NCBI RefSeq assembly: GCF_000389965.1
Contig: NC_021191.1
Location: forward strand, 373,501 to 437,500
Source of the DNA: Actinoplanes sp. N902-109
Lineage (GTDB): Bacteria; Actinomycetota; Actinomycetes; Mycobacteriales; Micromonosporaceae
Direction: 5' to 3'
DNA: 64,000 nucleotides
The notes under the pieces were generated by a model that did not search any database, was not told where the DNA came from, and worked only from the letters and a program-made list of their open reading frames with translations. Below, piece after piece: positions 1 to 9,049 of the stretch. The translations under genes were made by a program, and so were the position numbers. The stretch's first letter is position 1, and every line of letters begins with the position of its first letter.

Positions 1-340
1 CGACGCGGTTCAGCTGGCTCAGCTGACCGAAGCGTGCCGCGCCAAGGACCGCCTCGACCGCCTTGACGAGCTGCTGCGCGGCGACGCCGACGCCTGGGCC
101 AGGGTGATGCACAACGCGCGCACCGAGGACTACGAGCTGAAGATCGATGCCGCGCTTGCGGCGGCCAACACCACTGCGAACCTGATGAAGCAGCTCCTCG
201 CGGCACTGCGCCTGCCCGATGAGAAGACCGGCAAGCGCCCGCAGTACCGCGGCGCCCGCGGCGCGCAGGCGCCGACGGTCCCCGGCGGCGCCAAGGTGAC
301 CGCGTTGGAGAAGTTCCGTAAGGCGTCCGGCGGGGATTGA
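1..340 (+). CDS. Phage terminase small subunit (5' partial)
   Basis: The reading frame is open from base 2 to the TGA ending at 340, giving at least 112 residues, so the start lies upstream of the window. The visible part is helical and charged, runs through a helix rich in Ala and Asn, and ends in a basic tail (TALEKFRKAS). This is how actinophage TerS C-termini usually look. TerS binds the packaging site of phage DNA and recruits the large subunit. The call rests mainly on position: an HNH nuclease and a clear large terminase follow directly. Without the N-terminal DNA-binding helices the family cannot be confirmed from sequence alone. Confidence 0.6.
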   Translation, partial: DAVQLAQLTEACRAKDRLDRLDELLRGDADAWARVMHNARTEDYELKIDAALAAANTTANLMKQLLAALRLPDEKTGKRPQYRGARGAQAPTVPGGAKVTALEKFRKASGGD

Positions 341-373
341 ATCAAAAGCGTTGCTAGCCAGTAGGCTTATGGC

Positions 374-910
374 ATGTGTTCCATGGCTGACTGTGGTGGT
401 CGTGTCGTTGCTCGCGGGTACTGCGGCAGGCACTATCAGCGCGTTCGGAAATACGGCGACCCGGCGGCAACGCAGAAGCCGCGCGATCGCGCTTGCTCCG
501 TCGAGGGCTGCGGCGAGAAGCACGAGAGTCTCGGCTACTGCATCCGCCACCTGACGCGATTTCGGCGGCATGGTGATGCCGGTGCTGCCGCCCCGATGAG
601 GCGCCGTCGGCCTGATCGTGTGGTGTCGCCCCGTGACGGTTACGCGCGGGTGCGAATGCCTGAGCATCACCGTGCCGACAAGTCCGGCATGGTGCTGGAG
701 CACATCGTCGCGCTGGAGCAGAAGCTCGGCCGCTTGATCCGCTGGGACCTTGGGGAGCAGGTCCACCACATCAACGGCGTCAAGGACGACAACCGGCCGG
801 AGAACCTGGAGCTCTGGATCACGAGCCAGCCGCGTGGTCAGCGTCCGGCCGATCTGGTGCTCTGGGCCCGCGAGATCCTCGCTCGCTACGAATCCGAGGT
901 GACCGATTGA
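374..910 (+). CDS. HNH endonuclease with two zinc-finger-like repeats
   Basis: The 178-residue protein starts with two similar Cys/His units, each C-x4-C-x8-C-x2-H (first CSMADC...YCGRH, second CSVEGC...YCIRH). These are followed by an HNH_3-type core at about residues 108-155, with LEHIVALEQ, VHHINGVKDDNRPENLEL and Trp. The His-His-Asn pattern and the Asn-Leu-Glu-Leu end are typical of this nuclease family. Its place between the small and large terminase genes matches HK97-type phages, where an HNH protein is needed for terminase cleavage of packaged DNA. It ends 8 bases before the large terminase start. A stand-alone homing nuclease is the alternative, but terminase partnership is more likely. 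Confidence 0.85.
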   Translation: MCSMADCGGRVVARGYCGRHYQRVRKYGDPAATQKPRDRACSVEGCGEKHESLGYCIRHLTRFRRHGDAGAAAPMRRRRPDRVVSPRDGYARVRMPEHHRADKSGMVLEHIVALEQKLGRLIRWDLGEQVHHINGVKDDNRPENLELWITSQPRGQRPADLVLWAREILARYESEVTD

Positions 911-918
911 GGTGAGCC

Positions 919-2511
919 ATGCCCTTCCGGCCGAAGTGGGAAGGGCAGCCGTGCTCCCTCGGATTCGGTGTTGCTGACTGGATCGAGCAGTACTGCTGCC
1001 ATGGCCCGGGCGACATTGCTGGTGACCCGATCGACATGGACGCCGAATGGCTGAGCTTCCTGGTCGAGTGCTACAAGATCGACCCGGTGACCGGCCGTCG
1101 GATCTACGACGAGGCGGTGCTCTCCAGGCCGAAGGGCCGAGCTAAGTCGGAAATGGCTGGCTGGATCGGCGTCGCAGAAATGCTCTCCGATCGGGTCCGG
1201 TTCAGTCACTGGGATGCCGACGGCCAGCCCGTCGGCCGCGCTGTGAAAACGCCCCTCGGGAAGTGCCTGGCCACGGAGGAATCCCAAGCGGGAAATACCT
1301 TCGAGGTCATCGCGTTCATCTGCGGCGAGTGGGGCAAGGACAACCACCCGGAGATCTACGGCAGCATCACCGGCGCCCGCAACTACCAGTCGGCGACCGC
1401 GCTCTACCTGCCTCATGGCGGCGAGATCCGCGCCTGCACGTCCGGCTCGGCGAGCAAGGACGGCGGCAAGGAGACCTGGGTCTGCGCCGACGAGACCCAC
1501 CTGTACGTGCTGCGCGAGCTCAAGAGCATGTACGGCACGGTCAGCCGCAACCTCGGCAAGCGCGACCAGCCCTGGCTGATGCAGACCTCGACGGCCTACC
1601 GCCCGGGCGAGCAGAGCGTGTTCGAGGACACCCTGACGGCCTGGCGCAAGGGCGAGCTCAGCGCGTCGGTGCTGATGGACCACCGCGAGGCCAAGGGCCG
1701 CATTGACCTGGACGACGAGGAGCACACCAAGGCCCAGCTGCGGCAGGTCTACGGCGAGGCCGCGGCGTGGCTGGATCTGGACCGCATCTACCGCAACATG
1801 CGCGACCCGCGGATCTGCGCCGACGAGGCCGAGGCGGCCCGCTACTACCTGAACCGGCCGCTGAGCACCAAGGACGCCTGGATCGCCCTGGATGTCGTCG
1901 AGCGCCAGGCCCGCGCCGAGGTGGTCGCCGCCGGTACGGAGATCGCCCTGGGCTTCGACGGCTCGTTGCGCGATGACGCCACGGTCCTGATCGGCTCGCG
2001 GATGTCCGACGGCTTCCTGTTCCCGGTCGGCATCTGGGCAAAGCCCGCCGGTGCCGAGGGCAACTGGTGGGAGGTTCCCCGCTCGGACGTGCTCGCCGCG
2101 ATCCGCGAGGCGTTCGGCCGGTACAAGGTGACCCGGCTGTATGCCGACCCGCACGAGTGGCGCTCGGACATCGACACGCTGGCCGAACGGCTCGGTGCCG
2201 ACCGGGTCATCTCCTGGGAGACGCGCCGCGATGTGCAGATGGCCGCAGCCCTGGACCGCCTGCGCACCGACCTGATGACCGGCGAGGCATGGCACTCCGG
2301 CGACGCGGTGTTCGTCGAGCACTTCGGCAACGCCTACGTGCGTCGTAAGGGCGGGCACCGCCTGGTGCGCAAGGAGCACGAGCAGTCCAACCGAAAGATC
2401 GACAGCGTGGTCGGCGCCGCTCTGGCGTACGAGGCGCGTGCGGACGCGATCGAGGCGGGCCTGCACAAGAAGACGCTGACCCGGGTCACCGGGCGCGTAC
2501 GCGGCTACTGA
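919..2511 (+). CDS. Phage terminase large subunit
   Basis: This 530-residue ATPase-nuclease pumps DNA into the procapsid. The N-terminal ATPase half has a Walker A-like segment (RPKGRAKSE, about residues 69-78) and a Walker B with catalytic Glu (WVCADETH, about 187-193). The C-terminal nuclease half has an acidic FDGS segment after a hydrophobic strand (LGFDGSLRDDAT) and a late acidic KIDSVVGAALAY segment, as in RNaseH-fold terminase nucleases. Length is normal for the family. ATG at 919 follows GAGGTGAG. The downstream portal starts 10 bases later, so the packaging genes are one transcription unit. Confidence 0.93.
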   Translation: MPFRPKWEGQPCSLGFGVADWIEQYCCHGPGDIAGDPIDMDAEWLSFLVECYKIDPVTGRRIYDEAVLSRPKGRAKSEMAGWIGVAEMLSDRVRFSHWDADGQPVGRAVKTPLGKCLATEESQAGNTFEVIAFICGEWGKDNHPEIYGSITGARNYQSATALYLPHGGEIRACTSGSASKDGGKETWVCADETHLYVLRELKSMYGTVSRNLGKRDQPWLMQTSTAYRPGEQSVFEDTLTAWRKGELSASVLMDHREAKGRIDLDDEEHTKAQLRQVYGEAAAWLDLDRIYRNMRDPRICADEAEAARYYLNRPLSTKDAWIALDVVERQARAEVVAAGTEIALGFDGSLRDDATVLIGSRMSDGFLFPVGIWAKPAGAEGNWWEVPRSDVLAAIREAFGRYKVTRLYADPHEWRSDIDTLAERLGADRVISWETRRDVQMAAALDRLRTDLMTGEAWHSGDAVFVEHFGNAYVRRKGGHRLVRKEHEQSNRKIDSVVGAALAYEARADAIEAGLHKKTLTRVTGRVRGY

Positions 2512-2521
2512 GGGGACCACG

Positions 2522-3922
2522 GTGACACAGCCCGAGCCCCCCGAGTCCCCGCTGTGGTGGGTCAAGCGCCTGCACAAGCAACTGCGCACGCAGGCCCAGC
2601 ACTTCGAGCTGATGGACGCCTACTACCGCGGCGAGCCAGCGTCACTGCCGTGGCTGCCCGAACAGGCCCGAACCGAATTCGCCCGGCTGCTGAAGCTGAC
2701 CAAGAGCAACTACATGGGCCTGGTCATCGACAGCATGGTCGAGCGCATGCAGGTCGAGGGATTCCGCGTCGGCGCCAGCGCGCAGGCCGACAAGAAGACC
2801 TGGAAGATCTGGCAGGCCAACAACCTCGACTCCGGCTTCGACCAGGTCCTGCTCGAGTCGGCGATCGGCGGCAACGCCTTCCTGCTGATCGCCCCGAACG
2901 CCACCACCCCGGACCGGCCGCTGATCTACCCGGAGCACCCCACGCAGGCCATCGTGGCCTACGAGCCGGGCACCTCACGCCGGGTCCGCGCCGCCGGGCT
3001 GAAGGTTTGGCGTGACGACTGGACCGGCCACACGATGGCCACGCTGTACCTGCCGGACCGGATCTACAAGTACCGCAGCGAGCGTGCCGCGCTCGCCGGT
3101 GAGGCCTACGAACCCGACTGGCAAGCCCGCGAGGTGCGGGGCGAGCCCTGGCCGGCGCCGAACCCGCTGGGTGACGTGCCGCTGGTCGAGATCGTCAACA
3201 ACCCCCGCATGCTCAGCGGCGGCGTCAGCGAGATCGCCGATGTGGTGAGCATCCAGGACCGCATCGGCAAGACGATCGCGGACCGGCTGATGACCCAGGA
3301 CTACGGCGCCTTCCCGCAGAAGTGGGCCACCGGCTTCCCCGAAGCCGACGAGAACGGCAACGCCAACCGCATCGACGTTGGCCGTAACCGCCTGGTCAGG
3401 TCCGACATCGCGGAGACGAAGTTCGGGCAGTGGGACGCTGCCCCGCTGGACCCGTACTCGGCCGCCAAGCGCGAGGACGTCAAGGACATCGCCAGCCGCA
3501 CGCGCACACCGGCGCAGTACCTGCTCGGCGAGATGAGCAACGTCAACGGCGAGACCCTTAAGGCCAGCGAATCCGGCCTGGTGTCCAAGGTCCGCCAGCG
3601 CTTCCGCACCGCCGGCGAGGGCACCGAGGACGCCGCCCGCCTGGCCCGCCGCATCGCCGGCCTGGGCGGCGACGACGAGGCGATGGAGACGATCTGGCGC
3701 AACCCGGAGTTCCGCACCGAGGGCGAGCTGGTCGACGCGCTGGTCAAGATGGCCACCCTGGGCGTTCCCCAGGAAGCTCTGTGGGAGCGCTGGGGAGCCT
3801 CCCAGGTCGAGATCGGCCGGTGGAAGGCGATGCGCGAGGAGCAGATCCAGCTCGACCCGATCGGCGCGGTCTCCCGGGTGGCCGGCCAGCAGGACGAGGG
3901 CCAGCCGGGCGCCCAGGAGTAG
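2522..3922 (+). CDS. Phage portal protein (SPP1 gp6-like)
   Basis: The 466-residue product fits the portal family that forms the dodecameric DNA gate at one capsid vertex and docks the terminase. The order is typical: an N-terminal YYRGEP segment, a hydrophobic VDSMVERMQVEGFR segment, a central DVVSIQDRIGKTIADRLM helix, and an RTPAQYLLGEMSNVNGETLKA region near residue 330 that is a recognisable portal signature. The start is GTG, 10 bases after the terminase stop and behind GAGGGG. Its C-terminal tail is acidic and Gln-rich. The MuF-like gene follows after only 3 bases. Confidence 0.92.
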   Translation: MTQPEPPESPLWWVKRLHKQLRTQAQHFELMDAYYRGEPASLPWLPEQARTEFARLLKLTKSNYMGLVIDSMVERMQVEGFRVGASAQADKKTWKIWQANNLDSGFDQVLLESAIGGNAFLLIAPNATTPDRPLIYPEHPTQAIVAYEPGTSRRVRAAGLKVWRDDWTGHTMATLYLPDRIYKYRSERAALAGEAYEPDWQAREVRGEPWPAPNPLGDVPLVEIVNNPRMLSGGVSEIADVVSIQDRIGKTIADRLMTQDYGAFPQKWATGFPEADENGNANRIDVGRNRLVRSDIAETKFGQWDAAPLDPYSAAKREDVKDIASRTRTPAQYLLGEMSNVNGETLKASESGLVSKVRQRFRTAGEGTEDAARLARRIAGLGGDDEAMETIWRNPEFRTEGELVDALVKMATLGVPQEALWERWGASQVEIGRWKAMREEQIQLDPIGAVSRVAGQQDEGQPGAQE

Positions 3923-3925
3923 CCC

Positions 3926-4825
3926 GTGGCGACGCTTGAGCAGGTCGCCGAGGCCCACTACCGACGTCAGGCCAAGCTCGCCCAGCGCACCGCGGCCGAG
4001 ATGGCGCGGCTGTGGGCGCACCTGGATACCGGCAGCATCAAGGCCTCCTGGCGGCTGCTGCTGCCCCGGGCGCTGACCGTCCTGAGCTCCGCGCAGACCA
4101 CCGCCGCCGCATCGGCCGGCTCCTACACCGACGACGCCCTCGAGGCGCAGGGCCTGCGGGCCGGCGCCGAGGGCCGCATCGCCGCGGAGGCTTTCGCCGG
4201 GACCGCCTCCGACGGTCGCAGGCTGGACACGCTGCTGTCCCAGCCCGCGCTGCGAGCCCTGGCCCGCATCGGCGCCGGTCTGCCCGTGCAGCGGGCCAGG
4301 GACGCAGGTCTGCTCGAGCTGGACATGATCGTGCGCACTCAGGTCGCCGATGCCGGCCGGGCCGCCGATCAGGCCGCGCTGGTCGCTCGCCCGCAGGTGA
4401 CCGGCTACGTGCGTATGGTCGTGGGCCGGACCTGCTCGCGGTGCCTGATCCTGGCCGGGCGCCGCTACCGCTGGAACGCCGGGTTCTCCCGGCACCCACG
4501 CTGCGACTGCCGCCACGTCCCGGCCGCCGAGGATGCTGCGGGCGACGTGCGCACCACCCCGAGAGCTGCGTTCGCGGCGATGAGCACCGCTGAGCAGGAC
4601 CGGGTGTTCGGCAAGGCCGGGGCCGCGGCGATCCGCGACGGTGCCGATCCGGCCGCCGTGGTCAACGCCCGCCGGGGCATGGTCACCGCCGCCGACGGCA
4701 GACGCTTCACGACCGAGGCGGCCGGGCGCCGCCCGCGGCTGATGCCCGAGCAGATCTACGTCGAGGCCAGAGGCGACCGGGTCGAGGCGATCCGGCTGCT
4801 CAAGCTGCACGGCTACCTCCGATGA
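3926..4825 (+). CDS. MuF-like / VG15-type minor capsid protein
   Basis: The 299-residue protein is adjacent to the portal and has the hallmark of capsid-associated MuF-like proteins: a C-terminal Cys/His cluster (TCSRCLILAGRRYRWNAGF, then HPRCDCRH) that probably binds a metal. The N-terminal two thirds are helical and Ala-rich. Proteins of this family are carried in small numbers inside the head and may be injected or help assembly. The start is GTG, 3 bases after the portal stop, suggesting translational coupling. No toxin domain, which some MuF proteins carry at the C-terminus, is evident. Confidence 0.82.
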   Translation: MATLEQVAEAHYRRQAKLAQRTAAEMARLWAHLDTGSIKASWRLLLPRALTVLSSAQTTAAASAGSYTDDALEAQGLRAGAEGRIAAEAFAGTASDGRRLDTLLSQPALRALARIGAGLPVQRARDAGLLELDMIVRTQVADAGRAADQAALVARPQVTGYVRMVVGRTCSRCLILAGRRYRWNAGFSRHPRCDCRHVPAAEDAAGDVRTTPRAAFAAMSTAEQDRVFGKAGAAAIRDGADPAAVVNARRGMVTAADGRRFTTEAAGRRPRLMPEQIYVEARGDRVEAIRLLKLHGYLR

Positions 4826-4873
4826 CCACCCGCGCCGAAACGGGGCGGACAGATCCCGAAACGGGAGCACCAC

Positions 4874-5377
4874 ATGTCCGAGCAGGACACCGCAGCCGAG
4901 CAGCCCACCACCGAGGCGACCGAAACGGACGTCACGGATTGGAAGGCTGAGGCTGAGAAGTGGCAGGCCATGGCCCGCAAGAGCGAGGACCGGGCCAAGA
5001 GCAACGCAGCCGCCGCCAAGGAACTCGAGAAGGTCCGCGCGGCCTCCATGACGGAGCAGGAGAAGGCCGTCGCCGAGGCCAGGCAGGCCGCCACAGCCGA
5101 AGCCACCCGCGCGACCGCCCCCCGCCTGGTGCGTGCCGAGTTCCGCGCCGCGGCAGCCGGCCGCGTCGACCCGGACGCCCTGACCGCCTATCTCGAAGAC
5201 GTCGACCTGGCGAAATTCATCGGCGATGACGGCGAACCCGACATCAAGGCGATCGAGGCGCGCATCGAGCGGCTCGGCGGCAAGCGAACGACCGATTTCG
5301 ACGGTGGCCCGCGCACCTCGGCGCCCGCGCCGAAGGACATGAACCAGATGCTCCGGCAAGCGGCCGGGCGCGCGTAA
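4874..5377 (+). CDS. Phage scaffolding protein
   Basis: A 167-residue, highly charged, mostly helical protein. The first 20 residues are acidic and Thr-rich, residues 25-85 form a probable coiled coil rich in Glu, Lys and Ala, and the tail is GGP/Pro-rich with a final helix (MNQMLRQAAGR). This layout, and the position directly upstream of the major capsid gene, are standard for scaffolding proteins that guide procapsid assembly and are then expelled. ATG follows GGGAG. No protease motif is seen, so scaffold removal by a separate enzyme is not evident. Confidence 0.82.
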   Translation: MSEQDTAAEQPTTEATETDVTDWKAEAEKWQAMARKSEDRAKSNAAAAKELEKVRAASMTEQEKAVAEARQAATAEATRATAPRLVRAEFRAAAAGRVDPDALTAYLEDVDLAKFIGDDGEPDIKAIEARIERLGGKRTTDFDGGPRTSAPAPKDMNQMLRQAAGRA

Positions 5378-5382
5378 AGCAC

Positions 5383-5413
5383 TGCAGCACCCCGTAGGGC
5401 GGGGACCGCTGCT
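5383..5413 (+). other. Stem-loop before the major capsid gene
   Basis: GCAGC...CCCCG pairs with CGGGG...GCTGC across a short loop with an internal mismatch. It lies between the scaffold stop and the capsid ribosome-binding site. It could be a processing or stabilising hairpin that sets capsid expression apart. There is no T-run, so a full terminator is unlikely. Confidence 0.3.
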
Positions 5414-5432
5414 GATTCATGAGGAGTGATCC

Positions 5433-6368
5433 ATGCCCTACAACAACCTGATCAGCCGGTCCAGTGCGCAGGCGCAGATCCCCGAGCAGGTCAGCAACGA
5501 GCTCATCGGCAGCCTGGCGAACGAGGCCATGGCGCTGCAGATGTTCCGGACCATCCGGATGTCGACCAACCAGACCCGCCTGCCGATCCTGGCCGCACTG
5601 CCGACGGCGTACTTCGTCAACGGCGACACCGGGCTCAAGCAGACCACCCAGGTCGACTGGTCGAACAAGTACATCAACGTCGAGGAACTCGCGGCGATCG
5701 TCCCGATCCCGGAGGCGGTCCTCGACGACGCCAGCTTCGACGTGTGGGGCAACATCATGCCCCTGCTGCGCGACGCGATCGCGCGGGCGCTCGACGCGGC
5801 GATCGTGTTCGGCACCAACAAGCCGGCGTCCTGGCCGAACGCCCTCGCGGTCGACGCGGCCACCGCAGGCAACGTCATCAACCGCTCGGTAGGCACGGCA
5901 CGCACCGACAAGGCCGGCATCGCCGGCTACTTCTCCGACGCCTACGCGATGCTCGAGGCCGACGGCTACGACGCCACCGGCATCATCGCCAGCACGGTCT
6001 ACAAGGGCCTGCTGCGCAACGTGCGCGACGCCAACGGTCAGCTGATCGCCGACCCGACCTACGGCGTCGGCATCCGCTACCCGATGCGTGGCCTGTGGCC
6101 GACCCCGGCCACCGGCGCGGTCGAGGCAATCGCGGGCGACTTCAGCCAGGGCATCCTCGGAATCCGCCAGGACATCACCTACAAGATCCTGGACCAGGCG
6201 GTCATCCAGGACAACAGCGGCGTGATCCAGTACAACCTGGCCCAGCAGGACATGGTCGCGCTGCGTGTCGTCTTCCGCTGCGGCTTCCAGATCGCCAACA
6301 CCCTGAACTACGACAACACGAACGCCAGCACCCGCTACCCGTTCGTCGTCATGAAGCAGGCCGCGTAA
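5433..6368 (+). CDS. Major capsid protein (HK97-fold)
   Basis: The 311-residue protein lies directly after the scaffold gene behind a very strong GAGGAG site, as expected for the most abundant virion protein. It has features of HK97-fold capsids: an N-terminal arm with a long helix-forming segment (LIGSLANEAMALQMFRTI), a conserved VDWSNKYINVEELAAIVPIPEAV core for the P-domain/E-loop, and a C-terminal segment carrying an aromatic GFQIANTLNY motif before a short tail. No N-terminal delta domain is present, which agrees with a separate scaffold protein. Confidence 0.9.
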   Translation: MPYNNLISRSSAQAQIPEQVSNELIGSLANEAMALQMFRTIRMSTNQTRLPILAALPTAYFVNGDTGLKQTTQVDWSNKYINVEELAAIVPIPEAVLDDASFDVWGNIMPLLRDAIARALDAAIVFGTNKPASWPNALAVDAATAGNVINRSVGTARTDKAGIAGYFSDAYAMLEADGYDATGIIASTVYKGLLRNVRDANGQLIADPTYGVGIRYPMRGLWPTPATGAVEAIAGDFSQGILGIRQDITYKILDQAVIQDNSGVIQYNLAQQDMVALRVVFRCGFQIANTLNYDNTNASTRYPFVVMKQAA

Positions 6369-6384
6369 CCGGAAGGAGCCGTCA

Positions 6385-6660
6385 ATGGCTGCCAGCAAGG
6401 AAACCAAGCAGGCCCCGGCCGCGCCGCCCCCGGCCCGAGCGGACACCGACGTGTCCGGCTCCGTCCAGGAGGTCCAGGCCCGCATGGACGAGATCACCGA
6501 GCAGGGCTACCAGGGAACCTCGACCGATCCCACGCCGAACGAGAACTACACCGTGGGCGGCGTGACCTCGGGCGCCCCGACTCCGGAGACCGACAAGGAC
6601 GCGGCCCGCGCGGTGCGCGAACACCTCGACCAGGTCGAGTCCCCGAGCACCGACAAGTAG
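6385..6660 (+). CDS. Small head-region protein, unknown
   Basis: A 91-residue hydrophilic protein starting 16 bases after the capsid stop, with GGAAGGAG before ATG. It begins with Ala/Pro/Lys, has an acidic central helix (VQEVQARMDEITEQGY) and ends with a Glu/Asp/Lys-rich helix. No family is recognised. Similar small acidic genes follow capsid genes in actinophages and can be head decoration or assembly factors, but that is only inferred from position. Confidence 0.6.
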   Translation: MAASKETKQAPAAPPPARADTDVSGSVQEVQARMDEITEQGYQGTSTDPTPNENYTVGGVTSGAPTPETDKDAARAVREHLDQVESPSTDK

Positions 6661-6688
6661 ACATCCCCCCGGCGGAGGCGAGGTCAGC

Positions 6689-7441
6689 ATGCGTGTCACC
6701 GTCGACGCGAACGGTGTCGTCACCGCCGCCGGGGAGACTCTGCCCGCGCCGTATATCAGCTTCCCCACGAACCGCTCAGCCGATCAGTGCATCGGCCTGA
6801 GGGTCATCACCGGCACGACCGGCCTGCGGCTGCTGGTCAGCGGCCAGCAGGTCATCGCCCGCGAGGACTCGGGGCAGAACGCCATGCCGTCGGTCTCGCT
6901 GGCCGATGCCATCGCCGCGTACTTCGCCGCGAACCCGCCGTCCGCCGGGATCCCCGGCCCTCAAGGCCCAGCAGGACCGCAAGGAGCTGCTGGGGCGACC
7001 GGCCCGGCAGGCCCGGCCGGCACGACAGGGCCGGCAGGAGCCACCGGTGCGACCGGGGCAGCAGGCCCCTCAGGAGCGACCGGTGCCACTGGCCCGGCCG
7101 GAGCAGCGGGGGCGAACGCGGCCTACCGCAACGGCGCCACGGCCGGGGTGCTGAAGGCTTACACCTACACCGACGTCACGTCGGCGTCCGGAGCCGCCAC
7201 GTTCACCCTGCCTGCCGGCTACTTCACGGCCGTGCACTGGACGTGCCCGGTGGTTCTGCGCGATACCGCCGATCCGTCGAAGGCCACCTTCGCCCAGGTC
7301 CGCTCAGCGTCTGCCACGTCGGTGGTCGTGCAGTGTTTCGAGAGCAAGACCACCAGCATGCTCGTCGGCGGCGTGGCCGAAGGGCTGGAGGCCGTGGCCA
7401 CCGCGGGCATCCAGGTCCAGCTGCTCGCCCTCGGCGTCTGA
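6689..7441 (+). CDS. Collagen-like repeat virion protein
   Basis: The 250-residue protein has three parts. Residues 1-85 are a globular N-terminus that probably attaches to the head. Residues about 89-146 are Gly-X-Y repeats (GPQ GPA, then GAT GPA, GAA GPS and similar) that should form a collagen triple helix. Residues 150-250 are a beta-rich C-terminal knob (AYTYTDVTSASGAATFTLP and onward). Collagen-like fibres are known on phage heads and tails. The position between the capsid and connector genes suggests a head fibre or decoration. ATG follows GGCGGAGG. Confidence 0.8.
   Translation: MRVTVDANGVVTAAGETLPAPYISFPTNRSADQCIGLRVITGTTGLRLLVSGQQVIAREDSGQNAMPSVSLADAIAAYFAANPPSAGIPGPQGPAGPQGAAGATGPAGPAGTTGPAGATGATGAAGPSGATGATGPAGAAGANAAYRNGATAGVLKAYTYTDVTSASGAATFTLPAGYFTAVHWTCPVVLRDTADPSKATFAQVRSASATSVVVQCFESKTTSMLVGGVAEGLEAVATAGIQVQLLALGV
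6947..7120 (+). repeat. Collagen-type Gly-X-Y coding repeat
   Basis: About 58 codons read as Gly-X-Y triplets, rich in Pro, Ala and Thr (GATGPAG and variants). The nucleotide repeats are imperfect. This is a coding repeat, not a CRISPR. Confidence 0.85.
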
Positions 7442-7486
7442 CCGCGTCACCAACACTTCGTCAGCCCCGACCCGAGAGGTTAACTC

Positions 7487-9031
7487 GTGGCGACCTATTC
7501 GCAGGCCGGAACGTATTCCGGCACCCCCTCCGGCGCCCCGGTAGGCGTGTCCCTGCGCGTGGTCGACGCCACGGGCTCCGACGCGGTGCTCTACACCGAC
7601 ATCTACAAGCGCAAGACGGTCGGACCGATCGTGCGCGCCAACCCTGCCGGTGTGGTTACCTTCTTCGCCGACCCCGGCACGTACACGGTCCAGTGGACCG
7701 GCGGTTCGACCACCGTCGCGGTCACCGGCGGCGTCGTCGACACGAGCGCGCCGAGCAGTAGCGGATCCGGCTCGAGCACGACCGCCACCGTGGTCAGCAC
7801 GGCTCTCGCCCCCATTTGTGGCGCCTACCACTCGGCGACCGAGGTCAGCGACGGCGTCGTCACCGGCGTCAACACGATGGTCCGGTTCCAGCTGCCCCCG
7901 ACGCAGTTCGGGGCGCTGCGCCTGCGCTTCACCAACAGCAGGGCAGCCTCGACGTCGGAGAGCGACGGCCCGTTCCCGGTCACCATCAAGGCATCGGTGG
8001 GCTACACCGCGAACGGCACCTGGGTCCCCGTACGGCTCAACGGCTCCTCGACCTTCACCATCGAGGGCGGCGCCGACGTGCAGACCGACCCGGTCAGCAT
8101 CTTCCCGACAGCCGGCATGCAATACCTGTACGTGAAGACCTTCGCCAGCGTCACCGCAGGTCAGACCTGGTACCCGCAGTCGCCGGAAGGCGTCAAGGGC
8201 ACAGACTGGTGGTGCAGCCAGAGCAACGGTGAGACCGACCTGACCCTGTCCACCGCGACGTTCAATGCGACCAGCGGCAACATGCCGTTCGCGCCGTCGG
8301 CCGTGGTCGACGAGTACTCCCCGCGGACCCGTCCCTCGGTGGCCCTGGTGGGCGACTCGATCATGGCCGGGATCAACGACACCAACCTGGGCTTCGGGAT
8401 CCGCGCGCTCCGCGGCGTCATGCCCTACCAGCGCACTGCGGTCAGCGGGTCAACGGTCTTCCACTTCACGAACCCCTTGAATAGCCGACGCCGGCTCAAC
8501 ATGATGCGCGGATGCAACCTGTTCATCGAGGAGTACGGGACCAACGACCTGGTGGCCCTGAGCCGCACCGCCGCCCAGATCCAGGCCGACCGGCTCTACA
8601 TCTGGCAGGTGCTGGTCGCCCGCGGCATGCGCGGTGGTTACGCCACCACCCTGATCCCGCGCACCACCTCGACCGACAGCTGGGCGACCACCGCCAACCA
8701 GACGCCGTTGACCTCAGGTTCTAACCCGGAAGCCAACCGGGTTGCGATCAACGACTGGATCCGTGACGGCGCTCCGCTGGACCCGATAACGAGAGCCGTC
8801 GCCGCGACCGGCACGTCCGGTGCTCTGCGCGCCGGGGCGACCGGACACCCCCTGCTCGGCTACTTCGAGGTCGCCGACACCGTCGAGACCGCACGCAACT
8901 CCGGCCTGTGGAAGGTCAATGGGACGGCGAACTACCTGACCAACGACGGCATTCACCCGACCGCCGCCGGCAACATTTTGATGGCCCCGGCCATCGTCAC
9001 CGCGACGCTGACCGCCGCAGCCGCCGCCTGA
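7487..9031 (+). CDS. SGNH/GDSL hydrolase virion protein
   Basis: The 514-residue protein carries a clear SGNH esterase domain in its C-terminal half: block I VALVGDSIMAG (Ser291), block III YGTNDL (Asn353) and block V NDGIHPTAAGN (Asp487 and His490). The N-terminal 260 residues are beta-rich with a Ser-rich linker near residue 90, like a virion-anchoring and carbohydrate-binding part. SGNH enzymes deacetylate or cleave esters on sugars and lipids, so the likely target is the host surface glycan. It starts with GTG after GAGAGG. Its place inside the head module, next to the collagen-like gene, suggests a capsid- or fibre-borne enzyme. Confidence 0.85.
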   Translation: MATYSQAGTYSGTPSGAPVGVSLRVVDATGSDAVLYTDIYKRKTVGPIVRANPAGVVTFFADPGTYTVQWTGGSTTVAVTGGVVDTSAPSSSGSGSSTTATVVSTALAPICGAYHSATEVSDGVVTGVNTMVRFQLPPTQFGALRLRFTNSRAASTSESDGPFPVTIKASVGYTANGTWVPVRLNGSSTFTIEGGADVQTDPVSIFPTAGMQYLYVKTFASVTAGQTWYPQSPEGVKGTDWWCSQSNGETDLTLSTATFNATSGNMPFAPSAVVDEYSPRTRPSVALVGDSIMAGINDTNLGFGIRALRGVMPYQRTAVSGSTVFHFTNPLNSRRRLNMMRGCNLFIEEYGTNDLVALSRTAAQIQADRLYIWQVLVARGMRGGYATTLIPRTTSTDSWATTANQTPLTSGSNPEANRVAINDWIRDGAPLDPITRAVAATGTSGALRAGATGHPLLGYFEVADTVETARNSGLWKVNGTANYLTNDGIHPTAAGNILMAPAIVTATLTAAAAA

Positions 9032-9049
9032 CGCCAGGAGGGCACCGTC

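Noticed and set aside
2975..5359. Open - strand frame of 794 codons under the portal, MuF and scaffold genes
   Set aside because: Shadow caused by high GC in the third codon position; three real genes in phage order lie on the other strand.
6947..7120. Possible CRISPR or direct repeat array
   Set aside because: The repeats are 9-base coding triplets for Gly-X-Y with no spacers.
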